In this document: one piece after another, positions 53,215 through 60,246 of the stretch
How the letters are laid out: every line of letters starts with the position of its first letter
Position numbering within the stretch: the first letter of the stretch is position 1
Assembly (NCBI GenBank): GCA_018992685.1
Contig: JACVGT010000019.1
Coordinates: forward strand, 1 to 64,000
Source of the DNA: Theionarchaea archaeon
Lineage (GTDB): Archaea; Methanobacteriota_B; Thermococci; Methanofastidiosales; SZ-28-30
Length of the DNA: 64,000 nucleotides
Reading direction: 5' to 3'
Position numbers and translations under genes: made by a program
The notes under the pieces: model-generated
Told to the model about the DNA's origin: nothing
The model's database searches: none
What the model saw: the letters and a program-made list of their open reading frames with translations, nothing else

Positions 53215-53997
53215 CTATTTGGGGAGTCGTCCCAGTTCCACCACTCCTTTGGAAACAATGCGCTGTACCGTTGTTCTGGATCCGATCTTCAGGCTGCCAT
53301 CACACATGACTTTCTGAAGAACGCTGTCAGATCCCACGTAGATATCTCCTTTACAGTATACATCTTCTTTTACTTCACAGAAATTCCCTATTTCCAGCTG
53401 GACTTCTATGTTCACCGGCGAATTCATAATATTTCTGTCTCCAAGAGATGCATCCTTACCTTTTATAGAACCCTTGAACTCACACTCGGCTTTGCTCTTC
53501 ACCGTTGAAGCCACCACATCCCCATACACCATATTTTTGCTACCAAGGTGGACTTCTTCTCCTGCTTCAATATTCCCTTTTATAATGACTCCATCTCCGA
53601 GGTGGATGCTGCGGCTGGTTTTCAGCCCTCCTGTAAGAACCAGATCATCAGAGAGGCTAATGTCTGAGTCTCTGGCCACAATGGCAAAGGTTTTCAGGGA
53701 AATCTCATCCTTTTTCTGCTGTATTACCTGTTGAAGTTCGGATATTTCAAGATTCTTTTCTTCAATAATCTGTTTCAGCTGGCGTTCAGTTTCTGCAAAA
53801 TTTTCCACCTTGTCCAGGAGAGCCTGGTTATCCTCAGTCAGCCTTTCGGCTACCTCTCGTAACTTGGACACTCCGCCGTATTCCTTCCTGTAGGTTTCCA
53901 ACTCCCTGGTGATACGGGAGTTTTCGTCCCGCAATTCGGTGGCCATCCGTCTTAGAGATTCTATAACCTCATCTTTTCCTTTGTCAAAGAGCCCCAT
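53215..53997 (-). CDS. Coiled-coil plus bactofilin-like polymer-forming protein
   Basis: A 260-residue protein. Residues about 8-110 form a coiled coil (RRMATELRDENSRITRELE and ERQLKQIIEEKNLEISELQ). Residues about 115-260 form a right-handed beta-helix of the bactofilin/DUF583 type, with SRSIHLGDGVIIKGNIEA, GSKNMVYGDVVAS and CKGDIYVGSDSVLQKVMC. Bactofilins make filaments without nucleotides. The ATG at 53997 follows GGAGG by nine bases. A TATA box AGCTATATATATGC lies about 30-40 bases further upstream. Confidence 0.75.
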   Translation of the reverse strand: MGLFDKGKDEVIESLRRMATELRDENSRITRELETYRKEYGGVSKLREVAERLTEDNQALLDKVENFAETERQLKQIIEEKNLEISELQQVIQQKKDEISLKTFAIVARDSDISLSDDLVLTGGLKTSRSIHLGDGVIIKGNIEAGEEVHLGSKNMVYGDVVASTVKSKAECEFKGSIKGKDASLGDRNIMNSPVNIEVQLEIGNFCEVKEDVYCKGDIYVGSDSVLQKVMCDGSLKIGSRTTVQRIVSKGVVELGRLPK

Positions 53998-54023
53998 GCT
54001 GTTCAACCTCCATTCTTTTTTTC

Positions 54024-54040
54024 TACAGCATATATATAGC
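54024..54040 (-). promoter_or_regulatory. TATA box of bactofilin-like gene
   Basis: Minus strand AGCTATATATATGCTGT, 27-43 bases before the ATG. Confidence 0.5.
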
Positions 54041-54157
54041 TTTTTCCATTGCCATTGCCGGACTGGTGAAGACCACATCCATTGTCAAGTCAGGCTCTGT
54101 TCTTCATACGTGGCTGAGCAGAAAAGTCGTTTTCTTTCGCCAATGCGAAAATAAAGT

Positions 54158-54619
54158 TCACATTGAGGATTTTCTCTCAGTCAGCTCGAACAAGCAGTAG
54201 CTATCTCCGGCAGCCTGACAGGAGGTCTCCCTGTACATGATGTCTTCTTTACTGTAATATCTGGAAACCAGCCCCTCGAAAAACCCAGCCAGAAAATGAC
54301 ACACGGGGTCATTACTTTCCGCATAGCCAGAAGCAATCGGAGAATCAGTAACCTGGAACTGAAATTCTTCAGGATGAAAGGTAGCCCTCACAAAGCCAGT
54401 GGCTTCCAGCTCGGCCAAAAGATCCTGGATGGTGGCGCCTTCATCTTCTGATTGCATGATTTCCATGTACTTGTCGCCAAATTCCTTTCCTGCAGAGTAG
54501 AGAACTTTGGCCGCAGAGGGCCCAATGGAATCCTCCAGCGTTTTCTGGATTTTCATGAAAATGCTGTTAAGCACCACTAGCTTCCTCTTTTTTTCCACCG
54601 GCAGCAATTCTTTCATCAT
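54158..54619 (-). CDS. V4R (vinyl-4-reductase) domain protein
   Basis: A 153-residue protein. The C-terminal half fits the V4R domain: CHFLAGFFEGLVSRYYSKEDIMY and the cysteine pair TSCQAAGDSYCLFEL, which may bind metal or a small hydrophobic ligand. The N-terminal half is helical (GPSAAKVLYSAGKEFGDKYM). Homologues act as sensor domains or chlorophyll-reductase-related proteins; in archaea they are commonly stand-alone. I use ATG 54619; the TATA box at 54634-54645 implies a leaderless mRNA. Confidence 0.8.
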   Translation of the reverse strand: MMKELLPVEKKRKLVVLNSIFMKIQKTLEDSIGPSAAKVLYSAGKEFGDKYMEIMQSEDEGATIQDLLAELEATGFVRATFHPEEFQFQVTDSPIASGYAESNDPVCHFLAGFFEGLVSRYYSKEDIMYRETSCQAAGDSYCLFELTERKSSM

Positions 54620-54633
54620 ATATCCTTTCAATC

Positions 54634-54646
54634 AGGACTTTATAAA
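54634..54646 (-). promoter_or_regulatory. TATA box of V4R gene
   Basis: Minus strand ACCTTTATAAAGT about 22-25 bases before the ATG at 54619. Confidence 0.5.
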
Positions 54647-54742
54647 GGTATAGGAGGCGAGCAAAGAGGTAGTAGACCTGCCTTCTTGCTGACATTTCAA
54701 GATCTGCTGCTCCGGTGTCTGCCATCACGCTGAGGAGCCACA

Positions 54743-55537
54743 CTACGAGCCAAACCAGGCATCTAGCCTCCTCTGCCCAGGCTGGGCCTTCCTGTACGGG
54801 ATGTTCAGAAGGTCCTTCAACATTCGTGCGTTGCTGATTGCCTGCCCTCGGGGGTGATTATTGAACTGGAGATACAAAGTCTCGGTTGAGAGACGTATTT
54901 CTTGCACTTTGGGTACCCACTCCTTCAATTCTTCTTCTGAGTATTGATAGTCATACCAATGCGATGGGTTCCTTCCATGCCATCTAACATATCCAAGATC
55001 TGATGTGATTCGTACGAGAGGTTCCATTTTCACAGAATCTGTCACAACAAAGGCGGCGTGGTCATCTCTGAGAAAGGAAACGTCAATTCTCGAGTCCCAG
55101 GAGGTGTGGCGGAACTCTACCGCAAACCGCACATTGTCAGGTAGAAAGTCCAAGAACTCCTTCAGGTTATCTTCATACTCTGTAGAGAACTTTGGAGGCA
55201 ATTGAATGAGGAAACAGCCCAGCTTTCCTGAATCTATGAGAGGAAACATCAAAGAATAGAATTCCTTGAACACCGGTTCTGAATTCTTGAGAAATCTCTT
55301 GTGAGTAATCTCTTTGGGGATCTTTGCGGTGAAGACAAAATCATCAGGTACCTTCTTGTTCCAGGAAATGACCGCGTACTTATTGGGTAGGGCATAGAAA
55401 GTGGAGTTAATCTCTACCAGATTGAATTCCCTTGCATAAAACTCTAACATCTTTCCCTTCTCAATGCCTTCAGGGTAAAACGGGCCAATCCAATCATCAT
55501 AGCTCCAGCCACTCGTTCCTATGTATAAGGTTCCCAT
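54743..55537 (-). CDS. DUF72 (YecE-like) TIM-barrel protein
   Basis: A 264-residue protein of the DUF72 family: GTSGWSYDDWIGPFYPEG at the start, EINSTFYALP, FTAKIPKEITHK, FLIQLPPKF, AVEFRHTSWD and YVRWHGRNP are its conserved blocks. The fold is a TIM barrel related to sugar isomerases and endonuclease IV; the activity is not firmly known. The C-terminus LQFNNHPRGQAISNARMLK is also typical. It stands alone, divergent from oppA3. Confidence 0.9.
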   Translation of the reverse strand: MGTLYIGTSGWSYDDWIGPFYPEGIEKGKMLEFYAREFNLVEINSTFYALPNKYAVISWNKKVPDDFVFTAKIPKEITHKRFLKNSEPVFKEFYSLMFPLIDSGKLGCFLIQLPPKFSTEYEDNLKEFLDFLPDNVRFAVEFRHTSWDSRIDVSFLRDDHAAFVVTDSVKMEPLVRITSDLGYVRWHGRNPSHWYDYQYSEEELKEWVPKVQEIRLSTETLYLQFNNHPRGQAISNARMLKDLLNIPYRKAQPGQRRLDAWFGS

Positions 55538-55719
55538 AGTAGGAGTTCTTCTGATACCAAAAAAATGTTACGGTTCCTGTGCTGTAATGAGCCCCTGTGA
55601 TACTTCTGCTCCTGTTCTGCTGAGCCCCCATATCGATGCAAGGCCTCACATCACACATCTTTTGTTCCCACATCGAAGGGACGTACTTCCAGCATCCGAG
55701 CTCAATCATCCACGTGTCA

Positions 55720-55787
55720 ACCGAAAGTCTTATAAGTAGTAGTTATTATAATAACAAGTAGCTACTACTAAAAGTAGTATCTACTAC
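55720..55787 (+). promoter_or_regulatory. oppA3 promoter with palindrome array
   Basis: BRE ACCGAAAG and TATA TCTTATAAG (55720-55737) are followed by GTTATTATAATAAC (55742-55755, perfect), AGTAGCTACT (55757-55766, perfect) and GTAGTA-TC-TACTAC (55774-55787). The last two centres are 19 bases apart. They cover the expected start of transcription (about 55758), which suggests repression. Confidence 0.6.
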
Positions 55788-55805
55788 GGAAAATCGGAAC
55801 TCCAA

Positions 55806-55921
55806 TACCGTCTGCTGGTTGAAGATGTCGGCCTCCTTGGATCGGTATTGCAGACACTGAACCCGATCAACATCACCTCCAGCAGATGGTATACAGAATG
55901 GAGACCAAAGGAGGAAGAAAA
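55806..55921 (+). ncRNA. Structured oppA3 leader with anti-Shine-Dalgarno (candidate regulatory RNA)
   Basis: The leader folds as an outer stem CTGCTGG/CCAGCAG (55812-55818 with 55879-55885), GATGT/ACATC (55824-55828 with 55870-55874), and an inner stem GATCGG/CCGATC (55840-55845 with 55863-55868). CCTCCTTGG at 55832-55840 lies between the stems and can pair with the Shine-Dalgarno AAAGGAGG (55907-55914). The same plan with different stem bases occurs at oppA4. The fold was made by eye. Confidence 0.5.
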
Positions 55922-57811
55922 ATGAACACAAGAAAGATCTCAGTCGTATTGTCTGCCGTGTTACTTGCTTCTTTAACTCTATCCCTATTCGGAACCAGTA
56001 CTGTTGCACAAGAACAGCAGTGGAAAAAAGTGCCAACTACTGAAGACTATTCCAATTACCCCGCATTCTTTTCGATCACGCAGATTGCCCCCATTGGGAA
56101 CAAGGTTAGGGAACAGTATACACAGGCAGCCAACCTCGAAATGAGAAAAATCGGCATAGGGGCTGACTTCAGAATGCTGGAGTTCGGAGACCTGATCAAC
56201 AGGGAATTCAACAACTACTATGGCAGCACATTTGCTGAAGATGGATTCGACATTTCTTCATTCGGCTGGTCAGTGGGAGTAGACCCCGATCCCTTTGACA
56301 GTTTCCACTCTTCTGCAATGACCCCCATAGGTAACAACATTACATTCTGGTACTGCCCGGAAGCTGATGAGATGCTCTCTCTCGCACGAGTTGAACTTGA
56401 CCAGCAAGCCAGAAAGGAATACCTGTGGAGATTCCAGGAGATTGTTGCGGATGAAAAGCCCTACTGTGTGGTGTATGTGCCACTGCTCATCTGGGCCTCC
56501 ACAGATCAACTGGAAGGCTTTAATTCACTGATGTGGCAGCAGAACTTTGATGCTGTAACCTGGTCAATTCCAGGAAAAGACACCGTTGTCTATGGTACAC
56601 CCGCAGCTGTCGAGGGTATGCTGCCCTGGAGATGGAACTCAGTGTATGGACACTATCTTCACAACCAGATATTTGAGACATTGTGGACCGTTGCTCCAGA
56701 CCTCACCATTGAATCAAGAATTGCTGACTCTGCAACAGAAGGACCTTCAATCGTATTTGCCCCTAGCACTCTTGATGATGCTTCAATTGAGGCTCTCGGA
56801 CCTGATGTCAAGAAGTGTGTGGTGAACACCAAACTCGCAGGTCCTGTTGTGTTCCCCGAATACTACGACATCAAAATCAAAGAAGGCATCATGTTCCACG
56901 ATGGCGTGGAGATGACCAGTGAAGATGTCAAGTGGTCAATGGATGCCTGTGTCAGCGCAGACACCGCCTTCCAGGGATGGGGTACCTTCAGAGATGTATA
57001 TTCCAGCTCAGAAATCCTTGACAAGTACACACTGAGAGTGTATGTCGGGATGCCCCACGCAGCATGGGTACAGTATTGTAATCCATATGTATTGCCCAAG
57101 CATATCTATGGTGGCATTCCTATAACAGGAGCAGAAGCTGCCACCAGCTGGATGGAATCTGACATCAACAGAGGAGACACTGTCATTGGTTCAGGACCCT
57201 TCATGTTTGATTCCTGGGAAGCTGACCAGTTCTGGAAGATGAAGAAGACACCTGACTACTGGGGTTCTGCATATGGATATCTTGAAGCAGGATGCGACTT
57301 CCTGATACTGAAATTGATACCCGAGAGAGAGGCAGCCCGTGTTGCCCTGGAAACTGGAGAAATTGACATCATGTGCTGCTACTACCAGCTCGGAGCAATT
57401 GCTCAGGACCTGGAAGCTACCCCCGGCCTAGTGTTGTGGACCACAGAAGACTTCGGCTACCAGCACCTGCACTTCAACTGCCGCAACCCGTACCTTGCCA
57501 ACAAGTACGTGAGACAGGCCATTTCCTCCTGTATTGACAGACAGGGAATTGTGGACAAGTTGCTGGGTGGTTATGGTGTGCCTGGTGCCAACCCTGTTGC
57601 CGTTCCCTCGTGGGCCTTCAACACCAACATTGCACCAGACCCATACGATCTGGACAAGGCACGAGAGTTGATGGACACGGCAGGATATCGCTACTACGTC
57701 CTAGAAAAGACGGTGAGCACAGGCGGAGAAGAGGAAGCTGGAGGCGGATTCTGTCTGGGAACCCTGTTTATAGCCCTTATGAAGACTAATCATCTATTCA
57801 GGAGAGAGTGA
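55922..57811 (+). CDS. Circularly permuted oligopeptide-binding protein OppA3 with decayed C-terminal signal
   Basis: A 629-residue binding protein, start ATG 55922 seven bases after AAAGGAGG, signal peptide about 1-30. Block order is permuted as in OppA2: MRKIGIGADFRMLEFGDLI and DISSFGWSVGVDPDPFD first, then IKIKEGIMFHDGVEMTSEDV, and YVRQAISSCIDRQGIVDKL near the end. The C-terminus begins like OppA4 (GGFCLGTLFIALM) but then reads KTNHLFRRE and stops, so the membrane helix is cut to about eight residues. The protein may be released or mis-sorted. It is very similar to OppA4 and has no permease genes beside it. Confidence 0.9.
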   Translation: MNTRKISVVLSAVLLASLTLSLFGTSTVAQEQQWKKVPTTEDYSNYPAFFSITQIAPIGNKVREQYTQAANLEMRKIGIGADFRMLEFGDLINREFNNYYGSTFAEDGFDISSFGWSVGVDPDPFDSFHSSAMTPIGNNITFWYCPEADEMLSLARVELDQQARKEYLWRFQEIVADEKPYCVVYVPLLIWASTDQLEGFNSLMWQQNFDAVTWSIPGKDTVVYGTPAAVEGMLPWRWNSVYGHYLHNQIFETLWTVAPDLTIESRIADSATEGPSIVFAPSTLDDASIEALGPDVKKCVVNTKLAGPVVFPEYYDIKIKEGIMFHDGVEMTSEDVKWSMDACVSADTAFQGWGTFRDVYSSSEILDKYTLRVYVGMPHAAWVQYCNPYVLPKHIYGGIPITGAEAATSWMESDINRGDTVIGSGPFMFDSWEADQFWKMKKTPDYWGSAYGYLEAGCDFLILKLIPEREAARVALETGEIDIMCCYYQLGAIAQDLEATPGLVLWTTEDFGYQHLHFNCRNPYLANKYVRQAISSCIDRQGIVDKLLGGYGVPGANPVAVPSWAFNTNIAPDPYDLDKARELMDTAGYRYYVLEKTVSTGGEEEAGGGFCLGTLFIALMKTNHLFRRE

Positions 57812-57987
57812 CACTATTTGAAATCTCCTGATTGAGCCAAAAATCCCATAAAGATTTTATCCTTCAACCTAAGAACTCAACCTGTCAACATTTCTTATCC
57901 AGTATTACCAATAGTGTCATGACATATGCACCTTTCATCCCACTACCATAGCAGCAAGTAGCTCCGGGAGAAAGAACATTAATTCCA
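57812..57987. other. Region between oppA3 and oppA4 promoter
   Basis: No gene. AT-rich sequence with several direct TTATCC-like words after the oppA3 stop; may hold the end of the oppA3 transcript. Confidence 0.3.
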
Positions 57988-58052
57988 AGCGAAAGTTTTA
58001 TAAAGCACAGTAACTACTAAATTCAAGTAGTTACTATTTTAAATAGTATCTA
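57988..58052 (+). promoter_or_regulatory. oppA4 promoter with inverted-repeat operator
   Basis: BRE AGCGAAAGT and TATA TTTTATAAAG (57988-58005), then AGTAACTACT (58009-58018) and AGTAGTTACT (58026-58035), exact reverse complements seven bases apart, then TAGTATCTA (58044-58052). Centres are about 17 bases apart, like the elements at oppA2 and oppA3. Confidence 0.6.
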
Positions 58053-58071
58053 CAACTGAGACAATCCCGGA

Positions 58072-58178
58072 CCGTTCACTGGATGAAGATGTCACCTCCT
58101 TTGATCGGTACTCTACATTCGATCCGACATCTCATCTGGTGGATGGTGCGGGAAATGGAGACTAAAGGAGGATAAAAA
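58072..58178 (+). ncRNA. Structured oppA4 leader with anti-Shine-Dalgarno (candidate regulatory RNA)
   Basis: An outer stem of about 11 pairs, GATGAAGATGTC (58082-58093) with GACATCTCATC (58126-58136), can extend by four pairs. An inner stem GATCG/CGATC (58103-58107 with 58120-58124) follows. CCTCCTTT (58095-58102) lies unpaired between them and is complementary to the Shine-Dalgarno AAAGGAGG (58164-58171), seven bases before the ATG. The leader is about 150 nt, long for this genome. Confidence 0.5.
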
Positions 58179-60080
58179 ATGAATACGAAAAAGATTTCGG
58201 CAATCCTGTCAGTTGTGCTCGTTGCTTCTCTTGTGATATCCCTTTTCGGGACAACTACTGTCGCTCAAGAGGAAACCATGACACAAGTACCGTTCACCGA
58301 GGACTATTCCAAGTACCAGCCATTCTTTTCGATTACGCAGATTGCTCCCATCGGGAACAAGGTCAGAGAACAGTACACCCAGGCCGTCAACCTTGATATG
58401 CCAAAGATCGGCATTAAGGCTGACTTCAAGCTGCTGGAGTTTGGAGACCTGATCAACAGGGAGTTCAACAACTACTATGGTAGTACATTCGCTGAAGACG
58501 GATTCGACATCTCTTCATTCGGCTGGTCGGTGGGTGTAGACCCCGATCCCTTTGACATATTCCACTCTTCTGCAATGACCCCCATAGGTAACAATGTGAC
58601 GTTCTGGTACTGCCCTGAGTCTGACGAGATGCTGGCCAAGGCACGAGTCGAATCAAATCAGGAAACCAGAAAGGAATACCTGTGGAGATGGCAGGAAATT
58701 ATTGCAGATGAACAGCCCTACTGTGTGGTGTATGTGCCACTGCTCATCTGGGGCTCAACAGATCAGCTGGAAGGCTTTGACCCACTGTTGTGGCTGCAGA
58801 ACTATTCTCTGGAAACATGGGAAATTCCAGGAAAGGATACCATTGTCTATGGATCACCTGCGGCTGTCGAGGGTATGCTGCCCTGGAGATGGAACTCAGT
58901 GTATGGTCGTTATCTGCATTCACAGATCTTTGAGAGTCTGTGGCTTGTGGATAACAACCTGGTGATTTCACCCCGACTTGCAGAATCAGCAACAGCAGGG
59001 CCTACCATTGTGTTCGCCCCCAGCGCTATTGATGATGCTTCAATTGAGGCTCTGGCCCCTGATGTCAAAAAGTGCAAGGTGAATGACAAGCTCGCAGAGC
59101 CTGTCGTATTCCCCGAGTACTATGACCTCAAGATCAGGCAGGGCATCATGTTCCACGATGGCGTGGAGATGACCAGTGAAGATGTCAAGTGGTCAATGGA
59201 TGCTGTCATCAGTGCAGACACTGCCTTCCAGGGATGGGGTACCTTCAGAGACATATATGACAGCTCTGAGATTATTGACAAGTACACGGTAAGAGTATAT
59301 GTCGGAATGCCCCACGCAGCATGGGTTCTGTACTGCAACCCAACTGTACTGCCCAAGCATGTCTATGGTACTATCCCCATAACAGGAGCAGAAGCTGCCA
59401 CTAGCTGGATGGAGTCTGACATCAACAGGGGAGAGAACGTCATTGGTTCTGGACCCTTCATGTTTGATTCCTGGGAAGCTGACCAGTTCTGGAAGATGAA
59501 GAAGACACCCAACTACTGGGGTGTCAAGTATGGTGTTCCCGACCCACAATTCGAATACTTCCTCATCAAGCTGATACCCGAGAGAGAAGCTGCACGTGTC
59601 GCTCTGGAAACTGGAGAAATTGACATCATGGACACGTACTACCAGCTCGGAGCAATTGCTCAGGATCTGGAAGCTACTCCTGGGTTGAAGCTGTGGACCA
59701 CAGAAGACTTCGGCTACCAGCACCTGCACTTCAACTGCCGCAACCCGTACCTGGCCAACAAGTACGTGAGACAGGCCATTTCCCACTGTATTGACAGACA
59801 GGGAATTGTGGACAACCTGTTGGGTGGCTACGGTGTACCCGGTGCTAACCCTGTTGCCGTCCCGTCATGGGCCTTCAACACCAACATTGCACCAGATGCA
59901 TATGACCTGGTCAAGGCTCGGGAAATGATGGACAAGGCAGGATACCGCTACTTCATCGTTGAGAAAGCAGGCGCAGCTGGTGGAGAAGAGGAAGCCGGAG
60001 GCGGACTCTGTCTAGGAACCATGTTCATAGCCCTTATGGTCTTGGGCGGAAATCTGCTCTATCTCAAGAAGAAAGAGTAA
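58179..60080 (+). CDS. Circularly permuted oligopeptide-binding protein OppA4 with CLGT C-terminal signal
   Basis: A 633-residue binding protein with signal peptide 1-30. Residues about 50-205 correspond to the C-terminal portion of a normal OppA (MPKIGIKADFKLLEFGDLI at 74-92, ISSFGWSVGVDPDPFD at 111-126, IADEQPYCVVYVPLLI at 175-190). From about residue 218 come the N-terminal and middle portions, ending with AREMMDKAGYRYF near 592. After a Gly/Glu linker the last 25 residues are GLCLGT, a helix, and YLKKKE. C611 is the candidate processing residue. It is a tandem duplicate of oppA3 and probably serves Opp2 or Opp1, since no permease is adjacent. Confidence 0.92.
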   Translation: MNTKKISAILSVVLVASLVISLFGTTTVAQEETMTQVPFTEDYSKYQPFFSITQIAPIGNKVREQYTQAVNLDMPKIGIKADFKLLEFGDLINREFNNYYGSTFAEDGFDISSFGWSVGVDPDPFDIFHSSAMTPIGNNVTFWYCPESDEMLAKARVESNQETRKEYLWRWQEIIADEQPYCVVYVPLLIWGSTDQLEGFDPLLWLQNYSLETWEIPGKDTIVYGSPAAVEGMLPWRWNSVYGRYLHSQIFESLWLVDNNLVISPRLAESATAGPTIVFAPSAIDDASIEALAPDVKKCKVNDKLAEPVVFPEYYDLKIRQGIMFHDGVEMTSEDVKWSMDAVISADTAFQGWGTFRDIYDSSEIIDKYTVRVYVGMPHAAWVLYCNPTVLPKHVYGTIPITGAEAATSWMESDINRGENVIGSGPFMFDSWEADQFWKMKKTPNYWGVKYGVPDPQFEYFLIKLIPEREAARVALETGEIDIMDTYYQLGAIAQDLEATPGLKLWTTEDFGYQHLHFNCRNPYLANKYVRQAISHCIDRQGIVDNLLGGYGVPGANPVAVPSWAFNTNIAPDAYDLVKAREMMDKAGYRYFIVEKAGAAGGEEEAGGGLCLGTMFIALMVLGGNLLYLKKKE

Positions 60081-60122
60081 TCCTTTTTTCCTTTTTTTCT
60101 TTGCATTTTCTCTTTTTATTTG
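60081..60122 (+). terminator. T-rich terminator after oppA4
   Basis: TCCTTTTTTCCTTTTTTTCT and further T-runs directly follow the oppA4 stop. Confidence 0.6.
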
Positions 60123-60246
60123 GAATTAAACCACTGAATCAGAAATCATTTTCTCACACACTCCACCCAATACCTGAGGAATCCTTTGCCTTGCTTTCCT
60201 TCTTGTCTCACTCAGGAATTTCTGTGTCCAGAAATCACTCACCAGA

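Noticed and set aside
54071..54086. CATCCATTGTCAAG shared with the edge of IS relics A and B
   Set aside because: Only about 14 bases match and no terminal sequence or transposase codons surround it; treated as chance.
57746..57811. Simple one- or two-base frameshift as cause of the shortened OppA3 end
   Set aside because: Neither alternative frame downstream of the divergence restores the OppA4-like helix and basic tail; the DNA itself differs from that point on.
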